Assembly (NCBI RefSeq): GCF_029203305.1
Contig: NC_089467.1
Coordinates: 1 to 64,000, forward strand
Source: Yamadazyma tenuis
Taxonomy: Eukaryota > Ascomycota > Pichiomycetes > Serinales > Debaryomycetaceae
Direction: 5' to 3'
Length of the DNA stretch: 64,000 nt
Shown here: piece after piece, positions 29,704 to 40,445 of the stretch
Layout of the letters: every line of letters begins with the position of its first letter
Position numbering within the stretch: the stretch's first letter is position 1
Translations under genes and position numbers: made by a program
Notes under the pieces: generated by a model
Told to the model about the DNA's origin: nothing
The model's database searches: none
Seen by the model: the letters and a program-made list of their open reading frames with translations, nothing else

Positions 29704-31583
29704 AGTCACAAGCAAAGGTATCTCTAACTGATATTCGAAAACTTGATAATAGCAAATATCACATCGATAATGATGACACTCTTGATACGTATGATGATGA
29801 ACACCAATTGAACAAGTTGACTAGAACTTATTCAGAGACTGAAGTCAACAATTTCGATGAGGAAACAGGACATAGGTTGTATGACGACGAATTATTTCGT
29901 CCAAAGAGAACCTATATGGATCAAGAGACAGAGTCCGGTATCAGCAGGTTATACAGTCGATCTCATGGGCGTCCATTTGGAATCGAAGATGAATACATTC
30001 CTGGTTTAAACTTTAGTGACATGGTTTACAAGTGGAGTGACACACCAGATTTGTCAAGAACCAACAGCACCAGTTCGTTTTTGGACTTGGATGATTTGCA
30101 TGCTCGGGTTTCCCCAAAGAAGATCTTTCAAGGGTCGCTTACGCTGATGTCATTGAAACGAATGAAGACGAGTCAAAGTGATTTTGACATGATCTTAGAC
30201 AGCTTACCATCCAATTTCAATGATATGCCATACTCCCAGAGGAAAAAAGTAGTGAAGTCGATCAATGAAAACGTTGATTACTCTCAATTTTCCGTATACA
30301 TGAAGAACTATTTCGGTAAAAAGACTTTGGCTGGCCGATTACTTTCATCGACCACAGACTTGAAAAAGATAGTTCCCTTGAATGTTGACGAGAAAGGAGC
30401 TAGAGTCATGGAATACACATTGGGTAAAGTCATAGGGTTTGGTGCGTGGGGTACTATTCGAGAATGCTTCGATAATAACCAGAACCCCTATGCCATGAAG
30501 ATTGTTAGCAATAAGAAGATGAGTGTCATTAATTTATTCAAGCGAGAGATTATGATTTGGGAGCAGTTGAATCATCCAAAAATCTTGAAACTCTTCAAAT
30601 ATCTTGAAACAGAAGATTCTATCTTTTGTTTAATGGACAGAATCAAAGGTGGAACATTGTTTGAGTTAGTTCTGAAATGGGGGGTTATTGAAGGAAATGA
30701 AGACTTTTCTGAGGATGCCCAATCATTGGGGGGAGGCCCCATAAGGCCTGTAAGATCAGCTCAAAGCATATCCTCTTTTTCCATTCCTAGCTCAAGAAGA
30801 GTAGAACTTGTAATCAATTTCACTAGACAAATCGTCAAAGGAGTCCAGTATTTACACAACTCAGGCATAGTTCATGGAGATATCAAACTTGAGAATATCT
30901 TGGTTGATAAGACTAAAGAAGCAGAAGATGATTGGCAGATGATTATCTGTGACTTTGGAATGTCAAGATTCTATAGGCTGAGGTCAAGCACAGAAATCAG
31001 ATCCAAAAGTTCCATGAGCGAAGTCCGCAAACCTTATAAAGGAGAAAGTCTCCACAGCAGGTTATTACTCAACGAGTTGAATGAGAAGTCTCGATCTAGA
31101 AACAACTTATCAATTAAATCTATGTCAAGATCGAATTCTCCCTCAAAGAGTGAGCCTACCCTGAGCAGTTCTCTCGAAAGTATCAAAAAATACGTTAGAG
31201 AAATGAAAGCTAAAGAGCTTAAACGTCAAAGTCAAGTGGACCTAGACTTGCCTGATAGCCACATTGGATCTTTACCATATGCATCACCTGAACTATTGTT
31301 ACCGAACCCCCCACCACTTGGCCCATCAGCAGACATTTGGGCTCTTGGAATCTTGATCTATACTATGATCATGGGAAGACTACCATTCCAGCATTTCTAT
31401 GAACCCAGGCTCAGAGCCATGATTATAAAGGGCAAATTCAATCGGAAGGACTTGGAGAATGTTCTTAAAGATCATGAATGGGTTAATGGATTAATAACGG
31501 GATGCTTAGAGCTGGATATAACCAAACGATTAGACATTGATCTAATTGACGACATGATTGAACGAAACACAAATACCGCATAA
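29688..31583 (+). CDS. Ser/Thr protein kinase, non-RD, fungal-specific
   Basis: Protein kinase of 631 aa. A disordered acidic/Ser-rich N-terminus (1 to about 240) precedes a kinase domain with G-loop GFGAWGTIREC (near 250), AMKIVSNKK lysine, and a catalytic loop VHGDIKLENIL (near 393). The usual HRD arginine is Gly in that loop. DFG (ICDFGMSRF, near 420) follows. An insert of about 95 Ser/Lys-rich residues separates DFG from the activation-segment end SLPYASPELLLP (near 526), after which ADIWALGILIYTMIMGRLPF is canonical. DFG, Lys and Asp are intact, so it is probably active. The nearest family I can suggest is the Nnk1/YKL171W-type fungal kinases, unverified. A short overlapping uORF precedes the start. 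Confidence 0.8.
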   Translation: MEIPLKSQAKVSLTDIRKLDNSKYHIDNDDTLDTYDDEHQLNKLTRTYSETEVNNFDEETGHRLYDDELFRPKRTYMDQETESGISRLYSRSHGRPFGIEDEYIPGLNFSDMVYKWSDTPDLSRTNSTSSFLDLDDLHARVSPKKIFQGSLTLMSLKRMKTSQSDFDMILDSLPSNFNDMPYSQRKKVVKSINENVDYSQFSVYMKNYFGKKTLAGRLLSSTTDLKKIVPLNVDEKGARVMEYTLGKVIGFGAWGTIRECFDNNQNPYAMKIVSNKKMSVINLFKREIMIWEQLNHPKILKLFKYLETEDSIFCLMDRIKGGTLFELVLKWGVIEGNEDFSEDAQSLGGGPIRPVRSAQSISSFSIPSSRRVELVINFTRQIVKGVQYLHNSGIVHGDIKLENILVDKTKEAEDDWQMIICDFGMSRFYRLRSSTEIRSKSSMSEVRKPYKGESLHSRLLLNELNEKSRSRNNLSIKSMSRSNSPSKSEPTLSSSLESIKKYVREMKAKELKRQSQVDLDLPDSHIGSLPYASPELLLPNPPPLGPSADIWALGILIYTMIMGRLPFQHFYEPRLRAMIIKGKFNRKDLENVLKDHEWVNGLITGCLELDITKRLDIDLIDDMIERNTNTA

Positions 31584-31655
31584 AGAGAACATTTTTCACG
31601 ACTTTTTAATTTTGTATGAATAAATATTAATATTACCCTTTTTCATCTTGTATGT

Positions 31656-32783
31656 CTATTCTAATGACAAAAGAGCGTTCTTGAAATCTTCAATTAAATC
31701 GTCGATGTTTTCGAGACCAACACTTACTCTTAACAATGAAGGATCGACAGAACTATCACTGAGTGCTCTCCACTCAATTAAACTTTCAGCACCTCCTAAC
31801 GATGTAGCGTGAACAAAGTAGTTCAATTTTGAAGGTAAACTTTTAGCCAATTTTTCCGACGTCAAAGTCAAAGCGAATGTTGGAGAATGCTTTGTAATTT
31901 GGTCAGGGTACTTGGTTGTCTGAAGCGACCCATGGAACAATTCTTTCAACACCTTGAATTCAGCCCGGTGATCATTTAAATATTTGACCAATTGTTCACA
32001 GTTGTCACTCTGCTTCAAGATCCGTAACTCAAATGTCTTTAAACTCCTGTACAACAAAGTTGATTCCAAGTTGCCTATATTCGTGGCCAAATAAACCCGG
32101 TCTTCATATAACTTGTATTGGACGGATTTGTCTCTGACAACTAAAATCCCTGCCAAGAGATCACTATGGCCCCCAAAGTATTTGGTGGCAGAGTGCATTA
32201 TAATGTCAGCCCCGTGCTTGAACGGATACTGCAAAGGAGGAGGTGCAAACGTCGAGTCCACCATCAACAAAGCACCTTTCTTATGAGCTAATTCCGCATA
32301 GTACAGAATATCAAAGTCCAATCCGTGAGGATTCACAGGGGTTTCAAGATGAACCAAGTCACCCTTTTGTAACTTGTCAAAACTTCCAGGATCTTTCAAG
32401 TCCAAGACCTCCAATCCATTAAGACGAGAAAAGATTTTAGTGATCCCATGGCAGCCATGGTACGCCTGGCCGATAACCAATTTCTTAGGATTGATGTACG
32501 TTAAAGCAGCAAAAAAGGCAGCCAATCCAGAATTATACACCACCACATGGCCGTCCAAGATCTTAGATAAGGCCTTCTCGAGCAATTCACTGGTGGGATG
32601 ATTGACCCTTGAGTAGAAGTAAGTATCGTTAAGGAAGTAGTCCTCTGAGCCTTTCAGGTCTGTTACCTTGACTAAGTCATCTGGATCTTCGGAATACTTG
32701 TAGGTAGTGGAAATGTTAATGGGAGGTATAACATCCCGAGAAACTGTTTTGTTGTGAATAAGATTAGTCGAAATACCAACCAT
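31656..32783 (-). CDS. Cys/Met-metabolism PLP enzyme, cystathionine gamma-synthase-like
   Basis: PLP-dependent transsulfuration-type enzyme of 375 aa from the ATG at 32783. The family signature SATKYFGGHSD carries the Schiff-base lysine (about K201), preceded by LLMVDSTFAPPPLQYPFKHGAD. The N-terminal FYSRVNHPTSELLEKAL block and the substrate loop VYNSGLAAFFAAL are conserved. Length and the ISTNLIH start resemble S. cerevisiae YHR112C (378 aa), a predicted cystathionine gamma-synthase or lyase relative, more than STR2 or CYS3. A longer frame to 32861 adds 26 hydrophobic residues that I judge to be 5' UTR, though a targeting role cannot be excluded. The reaction within the family is not certain. 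Confidence 0.85.
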   Translation of the reverse strand: MVGISTNLIHNKTVSRDVIPPINISTTYKYSEDPDDLVKVTDLKGSEDYFLNDTYFYSRVNHPTSELLEKALSKILDGHVVVYNSGLAAFFAALTYINPKKLVIGQAYHGCHGITKIFSRLNGLEVLDLKDPGSFDKLQKGDLVHLETPVNPHGLDFDILYYAELAHKKGALLMVDSTFAPPPLQYPFKHGADIIMHSATKYFGGHSDLLAGILVVRDKSVQYKLYEDRVYLATNIGNLESTLLYRSLKTFELRILKQSDNCEQLVKYLNDHRAEFKVLKELFHGSLQTTKYPDQITKHSPTFALTLTSEKLAKSLPSKLNYFVHATSLGGAESLIEWRALSDSSVDPSLLRVSVGLENIDDLIEDFKNALLSLE

Positions 32784-33918
32784 AAGTAAAGATAAGGATA
32801 AGATAGAATCAGAGACGAGGAAAAATTGCGGGTATAACCAATTTTTCAACTGTGGATCCAATGGTGGCCAATCAGATAGCCGCTACTACATTGCTAACTT
32901 TACCTTTAATGTTACACCAAAGTTTTGAATCATACAGTTAATACCAAATAAAATGAATACTTCCGTTAAATTAATGTCGCGTTTACCTCCTTTTAGTTCG
33001 GCAAGCAAAGTATAAAATGTCGTTCGCTATAGTTCGATATTCGGCTTTTCGTGGCAAGCCTTTTTCGAATTTCGCCTACACACTACCTCATCACAGGTCC
33101 CTGCCTACATTTTTGTCGCTTGCGCGTTCCCCACCTAGTATTGCATTATCCAAGCTAAAAATTGTGGATGACTGCCACAGTTAATTGCTAATACCAGTTA
33201 CCGATCGGCAATCAGAAAGGGCTGAGGAGAAGGTATCTTAAACCGGTCTTTGCTGATAAGGGTCCACCGATTGCATTCTCCAGGTTTACATAGCTCTACC
33301 ATTAGGTGAGGTCGGGTAGCTCCGAAGAAGTAAACTGGAGCATCTTTATCTATCAGGTGTCCATGACGTAAGTTTTACCTTCATTCCTGGCATGGTCGCA
33401 TTCAGCAATTGCTCATTTTCATTTTACCAAGCCCTTTTCGAGTCTTGCACAGGGAAAGATTTTCCTCTTTGGACCAGGACATAAAAACGCCCGCTTGCAG
33501 GTGGGACCTTAGGCTACACATTTCCCAAAGAACTCACCATTACGACTGGTCGAAGCATGGAAGGTTATTTATTCTAGGTTTGATAGAAGAGGCTTTTTTA
33601 CACACGGCGACATGTGAATTGCCTTGGTTTAGTGGTATTGCTGATATTGCCAACAAAGCACACAATTGTGCCACTTCTGTTGAGCATTCACTTGGCCCAG
33701 TAATATTTCTGTGCATACGAAAATAATTATTGTTTTTTCTTCAGCACAAGATAATGTATATAACATATTTGCTTTTTTTTCCGCCTATGGGCTGTCCTTG
33801 AAATTTTCTCTGATACGTTGGTGGTTTGCATAATTCCAAGATTATTTAATTGGATGCGTATCCCCATCTCATCGGTCTATCATTTTTTCCCAGTTTGCAA
33901 ACTTAAAATCTTCTCAAC
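32784..33918. other. Long divergent promoter region upstream of the MFS transporter
   Basis: About 1.1 kb without a supported gene. A 105-codon frame at 33409-33726 has no domain and random composition. A GATAAGG string near 33254 and TTATCT near 33350 are GATA-factor-like. A long regulatory region is common for nutrient transporters, so I read most of it as the transporter's promoter. Confidence 0.45.
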
Positions 33919-35542
33919 ATGGTTGCTACTGATATCGAAAAGGACATCCAAGAAAGCGTAAAGTCTGCTTCTTCCTCGTCAAGTGCTTCCGATTTGTATG
34001 ACTCGGAGTCGGACGATACCGCTTTAGCCCAAAAACTTAAGTTGATTAACAACACTTTAGATGAGATTGGGTTCACACCGTACCATTTGAAGTTGTTCTT
34101 CTTGAACGGGATGGGTTATGCCACCGACTCGCAACTTTTGATGTTGGAGTCCACTGTGAGACAATTTGTGAATTACCAATTTGACCAGTCTTTCCCTATC
34201 AGTAACGAAGCCATGGTTATTGGAGGGATTGCAGGAGCCTGTTTCTGGGGTTACGGTGCCGATATCATTGGTAGAAAAACCGCTTTTAACTGGTCTTTGT
34301 TTTTGTCTGGTTTGTTTGTGATCATCACCGGAGCCATGAATTCGATGGCTACTTACTGTTTGTTCATTGCTTTAAGTGCCTTTGCTTTTGGAGGTAATTT
34401 GGTGTTGGACACCTGTGTTTTTTTGGAATGTATGTTGTGCTTTTTTTTTGGCTGCAATTATTTTTGCTCGCAGACTGCCAATCTTTGATACTAACTTTTT
34501 TGTAGTTTTACCATTCAAACAACAATGGTTGTTGACGTTCTTTGCCTTCTTCTGGGGTATTGGACAAACAGTGGCTGTGCTTATTGCATGGGCATTCTTG
34601 ACCAACTTTTCGTGTGAAGGCCCCGACTCTGCTCACTGTGACTCGGCTGATAATAGAGGCTGGAGGTACACCTACTACGTGAATGGTGCCATAGTGTTGG
34701 TTTTAGCCATTTTGCGTGTTACGGTTGTGAGATTGAAAGAATCTCCCAAGTTCTTGGTCTCCAATAACAGGGACGAAGAAGCATTCGAATTGTTGAAGGG
34801 TTTGGCTGAAAAGTACAACCGTAAATTCACCTTGACCTTGGCTCAATTGGAAGACTGTGGTAGTATTGTTTCCAATCATGGTATTCAAGAAGATAGGAGT
34901 ATTGTTGGGGTGTTTAAGTTGGTTATCAAACATTTGTCGATTTTGTTTGGAACTAAGAAGATGGCTAGATCTACACTCACTTTGTTTCTCAGTTGGTTGA
35001 TTTTGGGTATTTGCTACCCTATCTACTATGCGTTCTTACCAACGTATTTAGCCACCCGAGGTGCTAATATTTCTGCTAGCACTACTTACGGGGTGTACAG
35101 AGATAACGTCGTAAGTAACGTCGTTTCAATTGCTGGTCCTTTAATAGCTGGGGGTCTCTTGTACTTTGTTCCAATACTAGGAAGAAGAGGTGTTTTAGCC
35201 ATTGGAGCCTTTTCCAGTGCTGCGTTCTTTTTTGGCTATACCGCAATCACCAACCATGCCCAAAACTTAGCAATATCGTCGATTGTGTATGCTACTTTGT
35301 ACATCTACTTTGGATGTCTTTATGCTTACTCTCCTGAAATTATGCCTGCTACAGCAAGAGCTACTGGTAATGCTTGTTGTATTATGATCACCAGATTTGG
35401 TCAGATCTTTTCTCCGATTATAGCCTACTACAGCAACACTGCTTCTGCAGTTCCATTATACGTATGTGGGGGTTTAATCACAGTGAATGGGTTCTTGGCG
35501 TTGACTTTTCCATTCGAACCAAGTAAATCCAGACCAAGTTAG
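33919..35542 (+). CDS. MFS transporter, SV2/sugar-transporter-like (spliced)
   Basis: Major facilitator transporter of 515 aa after splicing. Exon 1 is 33919-34429, the intron is 34430-34505 and exon 2 is 34506-35542. The junction restores the conserved block DTCVFLEFLPFKQQWLLT, typical of SV2-like/organic-solute MFS members. Unspliced, the gene looks like two overlapping frames with a frameshift. An acidic Ser-rich cytosolic N-terminus (about 50 aa) precedes about 12 membrane segments. The MFS loop motif is GADIIGRKTAFN after TM2, and the RLKESPKFLVSNNRDEEAFELL segment follows TM6 as in sugar-porter relatives. The late TM region has YSPEIMPATARATGNACC, a recognisable SV2-type signature. The substrate is unknown. 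Confidence 0.86.
34430..34505 (+). other. Intron in the MFS transporter gene
   Basis: 76-nt intron with GTATGT donor, TACTAAC branch at 34489-34495 and TTGTAG acceptor, interrupting the coding sequence after a third of its length. Removal fuses two frames into one continuous, conserved membrane protein. Confidence 0.93.
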
Positions 35543-35646
35543 GGTTAATATTTTAAATTTTAAGATAGTATGTTTGAGCGTATTTTACAGACTAATCGGG
35601 ATTCTTAATGCCCTCCTTATCTATTATCTACCTAATGTAGTCTCAA

Positions 35647-36393
35647 TCAGATTATTGCTTTTAAACAGTACATTCTAACCGGGAATAGTTCCTTGGGTAA
35701 CCCCTTTTGTACATCACTGGCAATCAACTTAAACCCAGCTTGCACAAACAACTCTCTGAACTTAGTATCAGTTCTGGTTACGGACGAGTCAGTTTCATCA
35801 AAAATATCCTCAAATGTGGCTATATTCTCCTTAACAATCATAGTTCCATTTTCCATTAAATTCTCTCTACATTTGATCCAGAATTTCACCAATTCTTCAT
35901 CTGGGAGTTGTCCCACACACCACTGACACCATATAAGCCAGTACTTTCCACGCTTATGAGGTGGAATTTCCCACTCTTGCATTCCAACCGGATATATGTC
36001 ACCTAACTTTCCTCTTTGCTTTACGTCCTGTAACTCAGCTTCCATTCTATCCAAAAATGGCTTTACTGGCTCTAATAAATCACATTCGTCACTGATTTTC
36101 CATAAGAAGTCCCTGGTTATACGACCAATTCCAGCACCCATATCGATGGTCAACTTCTTCTCACCTTCAGCAACTGACATTCTGGAGAGAAGCTTCCTTA
36201 TGAAGGTCAGAGATCCGACTATATCAGCTTTAGGAACTGAAGTCTGCTCACCGTATCCTCCTAGAACTCCATTCACAGAGGCTGGAACTGAGCTCCAATA
36301 CTCAATAGCATCGTCGTAGTTTATATTAGCATCGGCATTACCTTCGTAATGGTCTTCACCACTCAAAGTTCCTTGTGCTGTCTTGACTGGCAT
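35647..36393 (-). CDS. TAE1: Protein alpha-N-methyltransferase Tae1/Ntm1
   Basis: SAM-dependent methyltransferase of 248 aa that methylates the alpha-amino group of N-terminal X-Pro-Lys proteins, including ribosomal proteins, in the cytosol. Family signatures are clear: NYDDAIEYWSSVPASVNGVLGGYG, SAM-binding LTIDMGAGIGRITRDFL (about residues 82-98), WCQWCVGQLPDEELVKFW and VKENIA. S. cerevisiae Tae1 (YBR261C) is 232 aa. The start is the first ATG, 81 bp from the divergent PSF3 ATG, so a short shared promoter drives both. Confidence 0.93.
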   Translation of the reverse strand: MPVKTAQGTLSGEDHYEGNADANINYDDAIEYWSSVPASVNGVLGGYGEQTSVPKADIVGSLTFIRKLLSRMSVAEGEKKLTIDMGAGIGRITRDFLWKISDECDLLEPVKPFLDRMEAELQDVKQRGKLGDIYPVGMQEWEIPPHKRGKYWLIWCQWCVGQLPDEELVKFWIKCRENLMENGTMIVKENIATFEDIFDETDSSVTRTDTKFRELFVQAGFKLIASDVQKGLPKELFPVRMYCLKAII

Positions 36394-36474
36394 TTTGAGT
36401 CTTTTGGTTTTCGATGAGCTAAAATTATTCGATACGAAACGCGACTCCAGTGTTTTTCTGTTGATACTATCAAA

Positions 36475-37005
36475 ATGAAACAGAACTACTGGGATGTCAG
36501 CGACATTCTTGCCAGTTCAGAGAAGATCCCCACCCGATTCAACTTCACTGTACCAGGAATTGGTCACTTAGATAATCAACCAGGAAAAGCCATTAAGAAA
36601 GATACAAAAGTCGAACTCCCGTTTTGGCTAGCTCAATCATTAGCAGTAGCACCAGTAAGTGGTGATGCAAGTATTATAATGTTGCTTGCTCCAGATGCAT
36701 TGAACAACACAGTGCAAAATGCCATTAAATCGGATCCGGTATCCATCGACTTACACTCCATTGCTCCAAATTTTTATATACTTGCTGAGAGATGGTGTGC
36801 CCTATTCACCGATGAGGAGCTTAGTGAGACTCTTAAGAAGTTATGTAAAGAAAGGGCTTATGAAATCAACAATTTTGCTAGCAATACTTCCAAACAGATA
36901 AATAACAACTTTATCTTGTCGTTGGATGAATTTGAAAAAAAGTTGTACAAAAGGACTATGGAGTCCAACAGAAATTTAAGAGACTGGCTTAACGATCAGG
37001 CATGA
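36475..37005 (+). CDS. PSF3: GINS complex subunit Psf3
   Basis: Subunit of the GINS tetramer (Sld5-Psf1-Psf2-Psf3), which joins Cdc45 and Mcm2-7 to form the replicative helicase. The 176-aa product (yeast 194 aa) has the conserved start YWDVSDILASSEKIPTRF, followed by VPGIGHLD, PGKAIKKDTKVELPFWLAQSLA and the helical A domain. The C-terminal half includes FYILAERWCALF. It is divergent from TAE1 and convergent with CTR9. Confidence 0.93.
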   Translation: MKQNYWDVSDILASSEKIPTRFNFTVPGIGHLDNQPGKAIKKDTKVELPFWLAQSLAVAPVSGDASIIMLLAPDALNNTVQNAIKSDPVSIDLHSIAPNFYILAERWCALFTDEELSETLKKLCKERAYEINNFASNTSKQINNNFILSLDEFEKKLYKRTMESNRNLRDWLNDQA

Positions 37006-37054
37006 TTAATTGATACATTTATATTTTTAATTATACAGGTGCAGTTGTCTATAT

Positions 37055-40000
37055 TTACTCATTAAATAACTCATCTTCGTCCAATCCTTCATCACTGTCT
37101 TCGATAAATTCAGATGATTTGACTTTTTTCTTTTTGTGTCCCACAACCTCATCATCTCCATCTTCATCATCATTGTCGATGACATTATTTCTCTTCTTCC
37201 GTTTGGATGGCTTCTCATCTTCTGGTTCTTCTGGTTCAGGCTCCGGTTCAGAAACATCGGTAGCGGATTCACTGTCATTCAAGAAATCCTTCTTTCTACC
37301 TTTACCTTTACCCTTGCCTTTACCCTTACCCTTACCTCCTTTCTTGTTTTCTTTACCTTTGTCAATTTCTTCATCAAAGAGCTTATCATCGTTGTCTTGC
37401 TCATCTACAACTCTGTTTTCCTCAGCCCATATTTTGGCTTGTTCCTGTAACTTTTCACGCTCCTTGGCCCTTTCTTCTTCAATCAACTTCAATCTCAACT
37501 CTTCTTCTTCTTCCTTTCTGAGTCTTTCATTCGTTTCTTCTTGTCTGATTCTATGGGCTTCGAGTAATTTTTCATCGATCTTCAAGTGATAGTCAATAGT
37601 ATCTTGCAAAACATTCGTCAATCTGTTTAACAACGTGTTACCCATACTGGCTCTAGATTTCAAATCATCCTTGGAGTATGGCATTCCCTTTCCATTTGGA
37701 CTTTCCACAAGTTCGTTCAAAATATCAATGGCTTTCTTTAAGCCATTAATGTTCTCTTCAATAACATCGACCTTTCTTTCAGTGACAGTCAATTTAATCA
37801 AAAAGTCGGCCATTTGATATTGGATGAAGGACACGTTAAACTTCATATTGTTAACTTGTGACTCACTGCAATATTTCAAGGCAGATTCTCCATTTTCCAA
37901 ACTCTTGAGCAAATAGCCCCAGTTCTTCTCGGCATTTCCTCTCAATAACCAACTCTTGCTCAAGTAGGTCAAGATATTTGCATCATTACCATTAGTGAAT
38001 CTTTTCAAAGCAATTTCGTAGTTTTCAATGGCCTTGTTGAATTGTTTCAATTCCAACAACACATGTGCCAAGTTCAAGTAAACAGAAATGTCATTCAAAG
38101 AGTCTCTGATCTTTCTCAAAACATCCAACCCTTTGTTTAATTCCTTGTTTTCAATGTAAGTGATAGCCAATCCTTGAGCAGCAAAAACATTTTTAGAATC
38201 GGTAGACAATACTTTCGAGAATAACTCAACTGCCCTAATGTAGTATTTTTTACGCTTCTCTTCATTGCTAGAACCTTTCAAGTCTCTTGCCATGATGCAA
38301 TATATGTTGGCGAGAGAAATCAAGGCATAAGAATCGTGAGAATCGTACTTCACTAATGTGTCTTTCTGGTGGTTGGTGTCAGCATCTGGTTTCAAACCAA
38401 TGCTCTTTCCGAAAGTTTTAATGAACCAACCATAAAATGATCTGATTTCCATGTTAGAATAATGGGTTTCTAATAGATCTTCGATTTCTTCCTTGATTTC
38501 ATTCTTCGCTTTCTTGTCAGACACCAAATTTAAAAACAACAACCGTAACTTAGCAGAAAAGTATTGAGGACAGCTTTCCAAAATTTCCACGTAAGCCTTG
38601 ATGGATCCCTCTTCATCAGTGGATTCGAGAGACCTTGCCAAGTTGAAACTCAAAGTTACCTTCAAGTCTTCTCTTAATTGATCTTCAGAGACCTTGTCCA
38701 AATTATCAAGAGCCAACTTGAAGTTTGAGGAAGCCAACTCAAGGTTATTTTTGTTGAAGTTAAATACACCAATGTTGTTGTAAATCTCGACCGGAACCTC
38801 TCTGTTAATTTGAATTCTGCTTTCAACTGCCTTACCCAAGTAGTTCAATGACTGGTTGATATCCTTGCTCTCATATAATTTGCTCAACAACAAATAGGCA
38901 TTCAAATTGATTGGCTCTTTGTTCAACCAGTAAGATTCACTATCATTAGAAGTATCACTATTCAATCCCCTATTATTACTCAAATTGATATACTTTTCCA
39001 AGTGCTGGATAGCCAATTGGTTCCGTCTTCTAGATTTAAGCAGTGAGTTCAACAACCCTAAATAATAGTTCACTTCCAAGCTTCTAGGGTTGATTTTGTT
39101 CAACTGTTCAAATGTTATGATAGCTTCTTGGTTCAATTCTCTGCTGATTTGTGATAACCCTAATCCCAATCTGCTAGCAAAGTTATTTTCGTTGAATTTA
39201 ATAGACTCATGGAAGTAACGTTGAGATTGTGTAAAGTTCAATTGCTTGAAGTAACATCTACCTAACCAATAGGAGCATTGTGACAACACATTCATTTGAG
39301 ACTTCGTTAATTTATTCTTGGTAGTGCTGTTAGAAGCAGAACTTATATCTTGAATAATTTTGTTGGCGATTTTCTCTACCAACTCGTAGTTTCCTTTTGA
39401 GAAGTAATAGGAAGATAAAACTAGCAAGATGACAGGATCATTTTTTCTCAACTTTAAGTTCTCATCTAAGCTCAGTAAGCAGTCTTTGTAATTCTGCACA
39501 AAGTCTTCGTCACTTAACGATTGGTTGAAAGTGTGGTTAAAGTTGTACAAATTCACCAAAATTCGGGCTTTTACGTTATTTGGGTACAATTCCAAGCTCC
39601 TTTGCCAACTTTTTAACGCCATCTTGTAATCCTTGAGGAACCAGAAACATAAACCAATTCCAATTCTTGGATCAGGCTTCATCGATGGATTTATAAGGAG
39701 GACCTGTTGGTACAACTTCAATGCAACATTATAATTAGTTGCACGCTTCAAAATTATCTGTGCTTTTCCTAACATAGCAAAGCAGTTCATCTCATTGATG
39801 CTCAATAAGTGTTCAAAGTATTTCAATGCTTCTTCATCTTTGCTTTTGAGTAATGAGTAAACAGCCTTCAAAGACACCAATGCCACCAAGGACTCACCAG
39901 AAGTATTCTCATCATCATATAAGACTTCCACCATTTCGTCGTCCAACTTGCTTATGTATTCAGACTTCTTCACTCCCAGGCTGATGAACTCCAAGTACAA

Positions 40001-40315
40001 CCAGCACTTGAAATAGGTAAATGCTTTGTCTTTAGATGAAGTGAACTTCTTGGAACCAGCCTCAGCCACATTCAAGGCTTCGTCTAAGTTGCCTAAACGG
40101 GCGTAACCTTGTGATACGCTTATCCAATATTTGGAAGGACAATTTTCCGTTTCCAAAAAATTAATCAACTCATTGGAATCATCAGGTAGTTCGTCAACAA
40201 GATTGATAGAAACAACCTCACCGTTGCTCAAGGGTACATCCAAGCTTCCCAGAAAATCTGATTCCTGTTTACCTATGTAATATGATATATCATCAACAGG
40301 TAATGCAGAAGTCAT
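37055..40315 (-). CDS. CTR9: Paf1 complex subunit Ctr9 (TPR protein)
   Basis: Scaffold of the nuclear Paf1 complex, which travels with RNA polymerase II and promotes H2B ubiquitination and H3K4/K36 methylation. The 1086-aa length matches yeast Ctr9 (1077). TPR helices fill residues about 80-800, with typical units such as NEMNCFAMLGKAQIILKRA, NYNVALKLYQQVLLINP, RIGIGLCFWFL and FAAQGLAITYIENKELNKG. The C-terminal region is a charged helix (RKEEEEELRLKLIEEERAKE) followed by a Gly-Lys tract of alternating GKGKGK and an acidic Ser-rich tail. The gene is convergent with PSF3 with only 49 bp between stops. Confidence 0.95.
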   Translation of the reverse strand: MTSALPVDDISYYIGKQESDFLGSLDVPLSNGEVVSINLVDELPDDSNELINFLETENCPSKYWISVSQGYARLGNLDEALNVAEAGSKKFTSSKDKAFTYFKCWLYLEFISLGVKKSEYISKLDDEMVEVLYDDENTSGESLVALVSLKAVYSLLKSKDEEALKYFEHLLSINEMNCFAMLGKAQIILKRATNYNVALKLYQQVLLINPSMKPDPRIGIGLCFWFLKDYKMALKSWQRSLELYPNNVKARILVNLYNFNHTFNQSLSDEDFVQNYKDCLLSLDENLKLRKNDPVILLVLSSYYFSKGNYELVEKIANKIIQDISSASNSTTKNKLTKSQMNVLSQCSYWLGRCYFKQLNFTQSQRYFHESIKFNENNFASRLGLGLSQISRELNQEAIITFEQLNKINPRSLEVNYYLGLLNSLLKSRRRNQLAIQHLEKYINLSNNRGLNSDTSNDSESYWLNKEPINLNAYLLLSKLYESKDINQSLNYLGKAVESRIQINREVPVEIYNNIGVFNFNKNNLELASSNFKLALDNLDKVSEDQLREDLKVTLSFNLARSLESTDEEGSIKAYVEILESCPQYFSAKLRLLFLNLVSDKKAKNEIKEEIEDLLETHYSNMEIRSFYGWFIKTFGKSIGLKPDADTNHQKDTLVKYDSHDSYALISLANIYCIMARDLKGSSNEEKRKKYYIRAVELFSKVLSTDSKNVFAAQGLAITYIENKELNKGLDVLRKIRDSLNDISVYLNLAHVLLELKQFNKAIENYEIALKRFTNGNDANILTYLSKSWLLRGNAEKNWGYLLKSLENGESALKYCSESQVNNMKFNVSFIQYQMADFLIKLTVTERKVDVIEENINGLKKAIDILNELVESPNGKGMPYSKDDLKSRASMGNTLLNRLTNVLQDTIDYHLKIDEKLLEAHRIRQEETNERLRKEEEEELRLKLIEEERAKEREKLQEQAKIWAEENRVVDEQDNDDKLFDEEIDKGKENKKGGKGKGKGKGKGKGRKKDFLNDSESATDVSEPEPEPEEPEDEKPSKRKKRNNVIDNDDEDGDDEVVGHKKKKVKSSEFIEDSDEGLDEDELFNE

Positions 40316-40445
40316 TTTGCTTCAATAACGAATCTGTATTATCGACAGTGAGTTTTCCAAGTCGACACTAAACATCGCGGATAGAAGTGCGCCAAACAAT
40401 TTTGAGATTTTCTTTTACTGTCTACTTACCGATACTAATATACAT

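Noticed and set aside
33409..33726. 105-codon plus-strand ORF upstream of the MFS transporter
   Set aside because: Random composition, no domain, and within the transporter's promoter region.
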